From ZCTH02-B3 sp036563895 (lineage in GTDB: Bacteria > Bacillota > Bacilli > Paenibacillales > Paenibacillaceae): 12,698 nt of DNA. Made by a program: the position numbers and the translations under genes. The DNA is taken from positions 1 to 12,698 of the forward strand of contig DATCLN010000221.1 in assembly GCA_036563895.1 (NCBI GenBank). The letters run 5' to 3'. The notes under the pieces were generated by a model. That model had not been told where the DNA came from. It did not search any database and worked only from the letters and a program-made list of their open reading frames with translations. The stretch's first letter is position 1. Each line of letters starts with the position of its first letter. Of the stretch, positions 6,157 to 12,580 are shown in pieces.

Positions 6157-8132
6157 ACCGGGAAGCGTTCGCGTCCGGCCTGCACCCGCCCGTGGACAAG
6201 AGCCGCCTGCTGTTCCCGGAAGGCCTTGGGGCGTGGCGGGATAAGGTCCTCGCCCACCCTGACACGCGGCGGATGGCGGAAGAAATGCGGGAAGAAGCGG
6301 ACCGCTTCCTTGCCCGTCCCATCCCCCATTTGCCGTGGTCGCTGTTTCGGCTGTTCGAGGAGGACGGTTCCCGGAAGCCCTACGAGATTCCGTACTTTGA
6401 GAAGCGGCAGCGGCTGACCACTTTGGCGATCACGCATCTGCTGCATCCGGACAAACCCGCGTACCGGGAGGCTATGTACGACATCCTCTGGTCTGTGTGC
6501 GACGAGTACACCTGGTGCCTGCCGGCCCATCTGCCGCAGGACTGCGGCCTTGCCGACCCCGCCGCCCATGTCGACCTGTTCGCCGCGGAGACCGCCTTTG
6601 CGCTGGCTGAAATCCTGACCCTGACGCGGGACCGCCTGCCGGCAAGGATCGAAAGGCGCATCCGGGCCGAAGTGCGGCGAAGGGTACTCGAGCCGTTCCT
6701 CAAAGGAGGCCCGTTCGGCTGGGAGAAAGCCCGCCACAACTGGTCGGCCGTATGCGCCGGTTCCGTCGGAGCGGCGGCCATTTACCTGATTGAAGACCGG
6801 GAAGAGCTGGCGGCGGTGTTGTCGAAGGCGCTGGCGGCGCTGGAACGCTTCCTGGACGGCTACGGCGCCGACGGGGCGTGTACGGAAGGATACGGATACT
6901 GGGCCTACGGATTCGGCTTTTTTGTGTATTTCGCGGATTTGCTGGACAAGGCGACGGGCGGCGCCGTGAACCTGTTTGCCCGGGAGAAGGTTGCAGCCAT
7001 CGCCCGGTTCGCCGGGCACTGCTTCATGAGCGGCCGCAAGGTGGTCAACTTCTCCGACGCGCCGCCGGAAGCGGCCGTAGACTTGGGCTTGTTCCATTAT
7101 TTGCACCGGCGGTTCCCGGACACCGTCTTGCCGGCGAAGGAGCTTCGCGGCCCGTTCCGGCCGGACCACTGCGGCCGATGGGCGCCCGCGATCCGCGGCC
7201 TCGCCTGGTACAGGCCGGAACTGGAAGGCGCGCCTTGGGGGAAGATGTCCGTCTGGTTCCCGGACGCCCAATGGCTCCTCTCCCGTCACGCGGACGGCGC
7301 GCACACCTTTTTCTTTGCCGCCAAGGGCGGGCATAACGACGAGCCCCACAACCACAACGACGTCGGCCATTTCATTCTGCATATGGACGGCGAGACGTTT
7401 CTCGCGGACATGGGCTGCGGCCTTTACACCCGGGACTATTTCGGCCCGCGGCGGTACGAAATCATCTGCAACTCGTCCCTGGGCCACTCGGTGCCGATCA
7501 TCGGCGGGCAAGGCCAGCAGGCGGGAAGCGAATACCGGGCGAAGGTGCTGCGGGCGGAGACCGGGCGCGCGGAGGACGTCCTTGTCCTGGACATCGCCGG
7601 AGCCTACGCGGTGCCATCACTGCAAAGCTGGGTGCGCACCTTCGTCTGGCGCAAGGCCTCTTCGCCGCAGCTCATCCTGGAAGACGAGTTCGCCTTCACC
7701 GAAGAACCCGGCGAGCTGACCGAACGGTTCATCACGCCCTTCCGGCCGGAGCTCGCGGGAGCCGGCCGCGTCATCCTGCGGGGCCGCGGCCGGCTGCTCA
7801 TGGAATATGACGCCGCGCTGTTGGAACCAAGGGTGCAACCCCTCGAATTTCTGACTCACGACGGAAAAACGGAGACGTTCTACGCCTTAGATTTTTCGGT
7901 CAAACTGCCGCGGCATGCAGGCTTGCAGGTCACCAGCCTATCGCAAGCCGTCCCGCAGGATGCCGGCCCTTCGCCAACCAGCTTGCAGGATGCTGGCCTT
8001 CCACCTGTCAGGCCGCAGGACGCCGGACTTCCGCCATCCGGTCCGCAAAGGCCCACCCTTGCACGGACCGGTCCCTTGTACGCCGGCCGGCTCCGGTTCC
8101 GGTTTTCGTTCTGGACGCCAACGGACATATAG
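6153..8132 (+). CDS. Heparinase II/III family polysaccharide lyase, cytoplasmic
   Basis: A 659-residue protein of the heparinase II/III fold: an N-terminal alpha/alpha toroid followed by a beta-sandwich. Such lyases cleave beside uronic acids by beta-elimination, leaving a 4,5-unsaturated uronate. Toroid motifs visible are RHNWSAV (Asn196-Trp197) and EGYGYWAYG (Tyr247, Tyr249, Tyr252). The heparinase II/III signature GGHNDEPHNHNDVGHF lies at residues 392-407, with candidate catalytic or metal-binding histidines His394, His399 and His401. It continues into FLADMGCGLYTRDYF and NSSLGHSVP. There is no signal peptide, so it probably acts on imported oligosaccharides, as oligo-alginate-type lyases do. 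The ATG (6153) overlaps the regulator stop by 4 bases. Near the C terminus, residues 602-641 are a 10-residue tandem repeat inserted before a final strand-like segment (LRFRFSFW). The last codons, Thr-Asp-Ile-stop, lie inside a palindromic repeat. The exact substrate class is not determinable here. Confidence 0.9.
   Translation: MNREAFASGLHPPVDKSRLLFPEGLGAWRDKVLAHPDTRRMAEEMREEADRFLARPIPHLPWSLFRLFEEDGSRKPYEIPYFEKRQRLTTLAITHLLHPDKPAYREAMYDILWSVCDEYTWCLPAHLPQDCGLADPAAHVDLFAAETAFALAEILTLTRDRLPARIERRIRAEVRRRVLEPFLKGGPFGWEKARHNWSAVCAGSVGAAAIYLIEDREELAAVLSKALAALERFLDGYGADGACTEGYGYWAYGFGFFVYFADLLDKATGGAVNLFAREKVAAIARFAGHCFMSGRKVVNFSDAPPEAAVDLGLFHYLHRRFPDTVLPAKELRGPFRPDHCGRWAPAIRGLAWYRPELEGAPWGKMSVWFPDAQWLLSRHADGAHTFFFAAKGGHNDEPHNHNDVGHFILHMDGETFLADMGCGLYTRDYFGPRRYEIICNSSLGHSVPIIGGQGQQAGSEYRAKVLRAETGRAEDVLVLDIAGAYAVPSLQSWVRTFVWRKASSPQLILEDEFAFTEEPGELTERFITPFRPELAGAGRVILRGRGRLLMEYDAALLEPRVQPLEFLTHDGKTETFYALDFSVKLPRHAGLQVTSLSQAVPQDAGPSPTSLQDAGLPPVRPQDAGLPPSGPQRPTLARTGPLYAGRLRFRFSFWTPTDI
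7956..8075 (+). repeat. Four 30-bp tandem repeats near the lyase C terminus
   Basis: Units at 7956, 7986, 8016 and 8046 encode QDAGPSPTSL, QDAGLPPVRP, QDAGLPPSGP and a diverged QRPTLARTGP. Both DNA and protein repeat in register. The segment just before (HAGLQVTSLS) looks like a further decayed copy. It forms a Pro/Gly-rich loop inserted in the C-terminal beta-sandwich region, between the strand ending FYALDFSVKL and the closing strand LYAGRLRFRFSFW. Confidence 0.85.
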
Positions 8133-8311
8133 TCCGTTACATGCCGGAATTTGGTACCGCAAAAAACGTAACGGACATATAGTCCGTTACAGCTTGCGAA
8201 TGTCGCTGAGAAAACGGTTTCAGAAACGCTCACCGCCGTCTGACGGACCATATGTCCGTTAGATTTTACCAATCCGCTTTCGGCCGTCTGTAACGGACCA
8301 TATGTCCGTTA
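8120..8311 (+). repeat. Array of four palindromes, core AACGGAC-N5-GTCCGTT
   Basis: Four near-identical palindromes occur between the lyase and GH88 genes: R1 8120-8138, R2 8168-8190 (arms extend to 9 bp, GTAACGGAC/GTCCGTTAC), R3 8240-8262 (arms CTGACGGAC/GTCCGTTAG, one G-U pair) and R4 8291-8311. The 5-base centre is ATATA in R1 and R2 and CATAT in R3 and R4, so R3 and R4 resemble R1 and R2 read on the other strand. Centres lie at 8129, 8179, 8251 and 8301, giving spacings of 50, 72 and 50 bases. R1 contains the lyase stop codon (TAG 8130-8132). They could be operator sites, REP-like elements or mRNA hairpins. Confidence 0.9.
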
Positions 8312-8328
8312 GGAATCCGACGGCGGTG
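8231..8328 (+). other. Possible three-way-junction leader structure before GH88
   Basis: CACCGCCGTC at 8231-8240 and GACGGCGGTG at 8319-8328 are perfect 10-bp complements (eight G-C pairs). They enclose palindromes R3 and R4, each able to form its own hairpin. In RNA this would be a closing stem with two hairpin arms, separated by 29 bases (8262-8290) and followed by 7 unpaired bases. The closing stem ends 2 bases before the strong AGAAGGAGG ribosome binding site (8331-8339) of the GH88 gene. Folding is inferred by eye from complementarity only. Confidence 0.5.
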
Positions 8329-8347
8329 CCAGAAGGAGGATATCACC

Positions 8348-9478
8348 GTGCCCGATCGCTCCGCCTCCTGGACGGAGGAGGCCTGGAACAAAGTCAACGA
8401 AAAAGTGGCCCGCACCGCCTCCGTCATCGGCAGCCGTTTCCCCCACGCGACGAAGGACGGCAAATACGTGATGGAAAGGCCCCACTGGTGGACCGCCGGC
8501 TTCTGGCCGGGCCTCCTGTGGCTGCTCTACCGGGAATCCCGGCACGAGCCTTGGCGGCGGATTGCCGAAGATTGCGAGAACCAGCTCGACCAGGTCATCT
8601 GGGATTTCGAAACGCTGGACCACGACATCGGCTTCATGTGGACCCTTACGAGCCTCGCCCGATACAAGCTGCTGGGAGCGCCGGACGCGCGGCGGCGCGC
8701 GCTCCTCGCGGCCAACCTGCTGGCAGCACGCTATAACGCGCAAGGGCGGTTCCTCCGCGCCTGGAACCCGTGGCACGAAGGCCAGGACAACCGAGGCTGG
8801 ACCATCATCGACAGCCTGATGAACCTGCCGCTCCTGTTCTGGGCATCCGAAGAGACGAAAGACCCGCGCTATGCCCATATCGCCAGAGCTCACGCGGAAA
8901 CCGTCCTCGCCCATTTCGTGCGCGAAGACGGTTCCGTCTGCCACATCTACACGTTCGATCCCTTCACGGGCGAGCCCCTTGGCCCCCTCGGCGGCCAGGG
9001 TTACGACGAAACGTCCGCCTGGTCGAGGGGCACGGCCTGGGCAATCTACGGCTTTGCGCTTTGCCACCGCTATACGGCGGACCATCAATTCCTGCACGCG
9101 GCCGAACGCGTCGCACGCTTCTTCCTCGCCCATCTGCCGGAAGACTTCGTGCCGTACTGGGATTTCCGCCTGCCGCCGGACGCGCCGAAATACCGGGATT
9201 CTTCGGCGGCGGCCTGCGCCGCCTGCGGCCTCCTGCAAATCGCAGAGCAGACGGCTCCGTCGGAGGCCCCGGCGTACCGGCAGGCGGCGGAAAACATCCT
9301 GCACTCCCTCTACACCCGCTACGGCGCCTGGGACGATCCCGCCCATGAAGGACTCATTGTCAAGGGGACCGGCCATTGCCCGGAAGGCAAAAACATCGAA
9401 GTATCCCTCATCTACGGCGACTACTTCTTCGTGGAAGGACTGTCCCGGCTGCGGGGAAACACGGAATTGTTCTGGTAA
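8348..9478 (+). CDS. GH88 unsaturated glucuronyl hydrolase
   Basis: Removes the 4,5-unsaturated uronic acid left at the non-reducing end by lyase action, by hydrating the double bond; it acts in the cytoplasm here, since there is no signal peptide. It has 376 residues, the normal length for the family, and an all-helical alpha/alpha barrel. The GTG start (8348) is set by a strong AGAAGGAGG 8 bases upstream. Both conserved catalytic Asp motifs are present: LDHDIGFMW (Asp93) and GWTIIDSLMNL (Asp155), matching Asp88 and Asp149 of the well-studied Bacillus sp. GL1 enzyme. The aromatic HWWTAGFWPGLLW motif (from His46) and the DETSAWSRGTAWAIYGF segment are also typical. Its place directly behind a lyase fits the consecutive steps. 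The related GH105 family is a less likely alternative. Confidence 0.93.
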   Translation: MPDRSASWTEEAWNKVNEKVARTASVIGSRFPHATKDGKYVMERPHWWTAGFWPGLLWLLYRESRHEPWRRIAEDCENQLDQVIWDFETLDHDIGFMWTLTSLARYKLLGAPDARRRALLAANLLAARYNAQGRFLRAWNPWHEGQDNRGWTIIDSLMNLPLLFWASEETKDPRYAHIARAHAETVLAHFVREDGSVCHIYTFDPFTGEPLGPLGGQGYDETSAWSRGTAWAIYGFALCHRYTADHQFLHAAERVARFFLAHLPEDFVPYWDFRLPPDAPKYRDSSAAACAACGLLQIAEQTAPSEAPAYRQAAENILHSLYTRYGAWDDPAHEGLIVKGTGHCPEGKNIEVSLIYGDYFFVEGLSRLRGNTELFW

Positions 9479-9493
9479 GAGGAGGCGCGGCGC

Positions 9494-10636
9494 ATGGCAT
9501 CCCATGACCAATCCCATGACCGGGCGTATTGGCTGCGCACGATGCTGCGGATCGCGGAACCGGTGCTCGCCCGCCTCGCGGAAAGCCGCCTCGCTGCCGC
9601 CATGCCCGTGGAAGGCCCGCCGGACCGCAAAAAGTATGCGCCGTTGGAAGCCTTCGGCCGGACGCTGGCGGGCATCGCGCCCTGGCTGGAATCCGGCACG
9701 GAAGAAGACGAACGCCACCGCTTCGCGCAACTGGCGCGGGAAGGGCTGGACCGGGCCACGCATCCCGATTCGCCCGACCGGATGAATTTCGGCGAGAGCG
9801 ACCAGCCAATCGTGGACGCGGCGTTTCTCGCCCAGGCCATCCTGCGCGCGCCGACGGAGTTGTGGGAGAAGCTGCCGGACAGGGTGAAACGGCAAGTCGC
9901 CCAGGCCCTCAAGGAAACGCGCACCCGCAAACCGCATTTCTGCAACTGGCTGCTGTTTTCCGCCATGATCGAAGCGGCCCTGCGCCGCATGGGCGAAGAC
10001 TGGGACCCGATGCGGATCGACTACGCCCTGAAGCAGCACGAGCAGTGGTACGCCGGCGACGGCGCCTACGGGGACGGCCCGCATTTCCATTGGGACTACT
10101 ACAACAGCTACGTCATCCATCCCATGCTGCTGGACATTCTGGCGGCCGTGGGCGGTGAGCATCCGGAGTGGGAACGCATGCGCAAACCAACCTTGCGCCG
10201 CGCCCAGCGGTACGCCGAGGTGCTGGAGCGCCTCATCTCCCCCGAAGGCACCTTCCCGCCCCTGGGGCGGTCGCTGGCCTACCGCTTCGGCGCGTTCCAT
10301 CTCCTGTCCCAGCTGGCGCTCCTCCGGAAACTTCCCGACAGCCTGCCCGCCCCGCAGGTGCGCTGCGCCCTGACGGCGGTCATCCGCAACATGGTCGAAA
10401 GGGAAGGCACCTTTGACGAAAACGGCTGGCTGCGCATCGGGTTTTGCGGCCATCAGCCGTGGATCGGGGAACGCTACATCTCCACCGGCAGCCTGTATCT
10501 GTGCCTCGCCGTCTTCCTGCCCCTCGGGCTGGATGCCGGCGACCCCTTCTGGACCGGAGAGCCCATGGACTGGACGGCGAAAAAAATCTGGTCCGGCCGC
10601 CGGGTCCCCGTCGACCATGCCCTGGACGAAGACTGA
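9494..10636 (+). CDS. DUF2264 family protein
   Basis: A 380-residue protein that I recognise as DUF2264, found mostly in carbohydrate-utilisation clusters; to my knowledge its chemistry is not settled. Visible landmarks are RKKYAPLEAFGRTLAGIAPWL, the QPIVDAAFLAQAIL helix, the aromatic-acidic core YAGDGAYGDGPHFHWDYYNSY (Asp194, His197, His199, Asp201, Tyr202, Tyr206) and the closing FWTGEPMDWTAKKIWSG. The helical pattern suggests an alpha/alpha toroid like its lyase and GH88 neighbours (inference). The conserved His/Tyr/Asp cluster could be a catalytic site of a lyase or hydrolase. There is no signal peptide. AAGAGGAGG (9477-9485) lies 8 bases before the ATG, and the gap from the GH88 stop is only 15 bases, so it belongs to the same operon. 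Its stop codon lies in a 33-bp tandem duplication. Confidence 0.85.
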   Translation: MASHDQSHDRAYWLRTMLRIAEPVLARLAESRLAAAMPVEGPPDRKKYAPLEAFGRTLAGIAPWLESGTEEDERHRFAQLAREGLDRATHPDSPDRMNFGESDQPIVDAAFLAQAILRAPTELWEKLPDRVKRQVAQALKETRTRKPHFCNWLLFSAMIEAALRRMGEDWDPMRIDYALKQHEQWYAGDGAYGDGPHFHWDYYNSYVIHPMLLDILAAVGGEHPEWERMRKPTLRRAQRYAEVLERLISPEGTFPPLGRSLAYRFGAFHLLSQLALLRKLPDSLPAPQVRCALTAVIRNMVEREGTFDENGWLRIGFCGHQPWIGERYISTGSLYLCLAVFLPLGLDAGDPFWTGEPMDWTAKKIWSGRRVPVDHALDED

Positions 10637-10692
10637 CCGGACGGAACAGGACCGTCACCCGAAGGCTGACCGGACGGGACAGAGCCGTTACG
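10627..10692 (+). repeat. 33-bp tandem duplication across the DUF2264 stop codon
   Basis: Units 10627-10659 and 10660-10692 are directly adjacent and identical at 27 of 33 positions. The common core is CTGACCGGACGG-x-ACA (from 10633 and 10666). The first unit begins in the last codons of DUF2264 and contains its TGA (10634-10636); the second carries a relic of the same stop. Each unit also has short complementary arms, ACGG and CCGT, that could make a small hairpin. It lies 46 bases before the GH2 start. Confidence 0.8.
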
Positions 10693-10737
10693 TCGACAGA
10701 CCATCCCGCAAACCGTCATGGACAGGAGGAATCCGCG

Positions 10738-12504
10738 TTGACCGAAAAAGCCAAAAACTTCGTGCGGCACATCCACGACCCGGATTACGAGTCGCAATAC
10801 CGCGGCAAACCCATCGACCACCGCACCATGATCTGCGACCGGGGCCGGGACAAGGAATCCCTGAACGGCTGGTGGAACTTCGGCATCGACCAGTACGACA
10901 CCTGCCTCAGGGCGCGCTGGTTCGAGGAAATCGAAACGGAAAACGGCCGGACCCTGCCCCTCGACTACAGCTTCGACGAATGGGAAAAAATCCGGGTTCC
11001 CTCCTGCTGGAACACCGAACGCGAACGCTACTTCCTCTATGAAGGCAGCGCCATATACACCCGCAAATTCCAATACGTCCCGCGCGGCGAGAAACGGGTG
11101 TTTCTCAAATTCGGCGCCGCCAACTACGAAGCGAAGGTGTTCCTCAACCGGGAATACCTCGGCTTCCACAAGGGCGGCTCCACCCCGTTCTACATCGAGG
11201 TGACGGGGAAGCTCCAGCCGCAAAACCGGATCCTGGTGGTGGTGAACAACACCCGCAAGCGGACGAACGTCCCCTGCGAAAACACCGACTGGTTCAACTA
11301 CGGCGGCCTCTACCGGGACGTGGAGCTCATCCGCCTTCCCGCCGCCTTCATCAAGGACTTCACCGCCCAACTCGTGCCGGGCAGCAACTTCTCCAAAATT
11401 CGGGTCACCTTGACCGTCGACGGCGCGGACACCGGGACGGCCATGTTCACCGTTGAAGAACTCGGCATCCGGCACCCCGTCACCATCGCCAACGGCTTCG
11501 GCAGCGCGGAAATCGACGCCAGACCCGAGCTGTGGTCCCCGGACAACCCGAAGCTGTACGATGTGCGCCTCACTTTCGGGGAAGACGAAGTCCGCGACCG
11601 GATCGGCTTCCGCGAAATCCGCACCGAAGGCACCGACATCCTGCTCAACGGCAAAAAAATCTATCTCAAAGGCATCAGCGCCCACGAGGAAAGCGTCAAA
11701 AACGGCAAGGCGATCAGCGAGGACGAAATCCGGGAGAACTTCCGCCTGGCGAAGGAAATGAACTGCAACTTCATGCGCCTCGCCCACTATCCCCACACGG
11801 AGCGGGCGGCGCAGATCGCCGACGAGATCGGCATCATGCTGTGGGAAGAAATCCCCGTCTACTGGGCCATCGAATTTGAAAACGAGGAAACCTATCAGGA
11901 CGCCGAAAACCAGCTCGCCGAGCTCATCCTGCGCGACCGCAACCGGGCCAGCGTGATCATCTGGTCGGTGGGCAACGAAAACGCCGATACGGACGCCCGC
12001 TACCGTTTCATGAGCCGCCTCGCCCGGCGGGCCAGGGAGCTGGACCCCACCCGCCTGATCTCCGCTGCCTGCATGCTGGACCACGTCAACCACGTCATTG
12101 ACGACCGGCTCGCCGCCGAGCTGGACGTCATCGGCGCGAACCAGTACTACGGCTGGTACCAGACGAATTTCGACGACCTGATCAAACTGTTCGAAAACAG
12201 CCGCCCGGACAAACCCGTCATCATCAGCGAATTCGGCGCCGACGCCAAGCCCGGCCACCGGGGCACGAAGGACGAAAAGGGCACCGAAGACTGCCAATTG
12301 GACATCTACCGGAAGCAGGTGGACGTCCTTCGGCGAATCCCCTACGTCAAGGGCATGACCCCGTGGATCCTGTACGACTTCCGCTGCCCCCGCCGGCTGC
12401 ACTTCACGCAAAACTACTACAATACGAAAGGGCTGCTCTCCGCGGACAAAACCTACAGGAAACCCGCTTTCTTCGTGATGAAGGAATTCTACGCCCAAAT
12501 TTAG
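10738..12504 (+). CDS. Glycoside hydrolase family 2, probable beta-glucuronidase
   Basis: Exo-acting retaining glycosidase, 588 residues, close to the length of E. coli beta-glucuronidase (603). The order is: N-terminal jelly-roll sugar-binding domain (about 40-195, with SLNGWWNF and VPSCWN), an immunoglobulin-like domain (about 196-285), then a TIM barrel (about 287-588). The acid/base Glu414 lies in WSVGNEN and the nucleophile Glu498 in VIISEFGAD. Near the C terminus is NTKG (Asn562, Lys564), matching the NxK motif that contacts the uronate carboxylate in beta-glucuronidases and separates them from galactosidases and mannosidases. The start is TTG 10738, fixed by AGGAGG (10724-10729) 8 bases upstream; no in-frame ATG fits that site. 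There is no signal peptide, so it acts in the cytoplasm on saturated glucuronosyl ends, complementing GH88. Beta-galacturonidase activity is an alternative. Confidence 0.9.
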   Translation: MTEKAKNFVRHIHDPDYESQYRGKPIDHRTMICDRGRDKESLNGWWNFGIDQYDTCLRARWFEEIETENGRTLPLDYSFDEWEKIRVPSCWNTERERYFLYEGSAIYTRKFQYVPRGEKRVFLKFGAANYEAKVFLNREYLGFHKGGSTPFYIEVTGKLQPQNRILVVVNNTRKRTNVPCENTDWFNYGGLYRDVELIRLPAAFIKDFTAQLVPGSNFSKIRVTLTVDGADTGTAMFTVEELGIRHPVTIANGFGSAEIDARPELWSPDNPKLYDVRLTFGEDEVRDRIGFREIRTEGTDILLNGKKIYLKGISAHEESVKNGKAISEDEIRENFRLAKEMNCNFMRLAHYPHTERAAQIADEIGIMLWEEIPVYWAIEFENEETYQDAENQLAELILRDRNRASVIIWSVGNENADTDARYRFMSRLARRARELDPTRLISAACMLDHVNHVIDDRLAAELDVIGANQYYGWYQTNFDDLIKLFENSRPDKPVIISEFGADAKPGHRGTKDEKGTEDCQLDIYRKQVDVLRRIPYVKGMTPWILYDFRCPRRLHFTQNYYNTKGLLSADKTYRKPAFFVMKEFYAQI

Positions 12505-12535
12505 AGCCGCCTGCCGTCTCGCTCAGACAGAACCA

Positions 12536-12566
12536 ACGCCCCTGTCCCTCTCGGGGACAGGGGCGT
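12536..12566. terminator. Strong hairpin between convergent genes, probable bidirectional terminator
   Basis: The arms 12536-12548 (ACGCCCCTGTCCC) and 12554-12566 are perfect 13-bp complements around a 5-base loop. The hairpin starts 31 bases after the GH2 stop and lies 14 bases beyond the stop of the opposing gene. The T run after it is weak on both strands (ATTCC on +, GGTTCTG on -), so termination efficiency is uncertain. Position and stem strength still favour a shared terminator. Confidence 0.75.
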
Positions 12567-12580
12567 ATTCCTGCCAGCGT

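Noticed and set aside
8160..8190. Minus-strand intrinsic terminator at R2 (9-bp stem followed by GTTTTTT on the minus strand)
   Set aside because: No minus-strand gene precedes it, and the other three copies of the palindrome lack a T run, so the match is probably accidental.
8120..8311. CRISPR array
   Set aside because: Only four repeats, each a full palindrome, with spacers of unequal length and a change of orientation half way; no cas genes are nearby.
8309..12498. Very long open frames on the minus strand (8309-10618 and 10474-12498), and a similar one at 877-2445
   Set aside because: They are antisense mirrors of well-recognised + strand genes in G+C-rich DNA, contain no recognisable domains and lack fitting ribosome binding sites.
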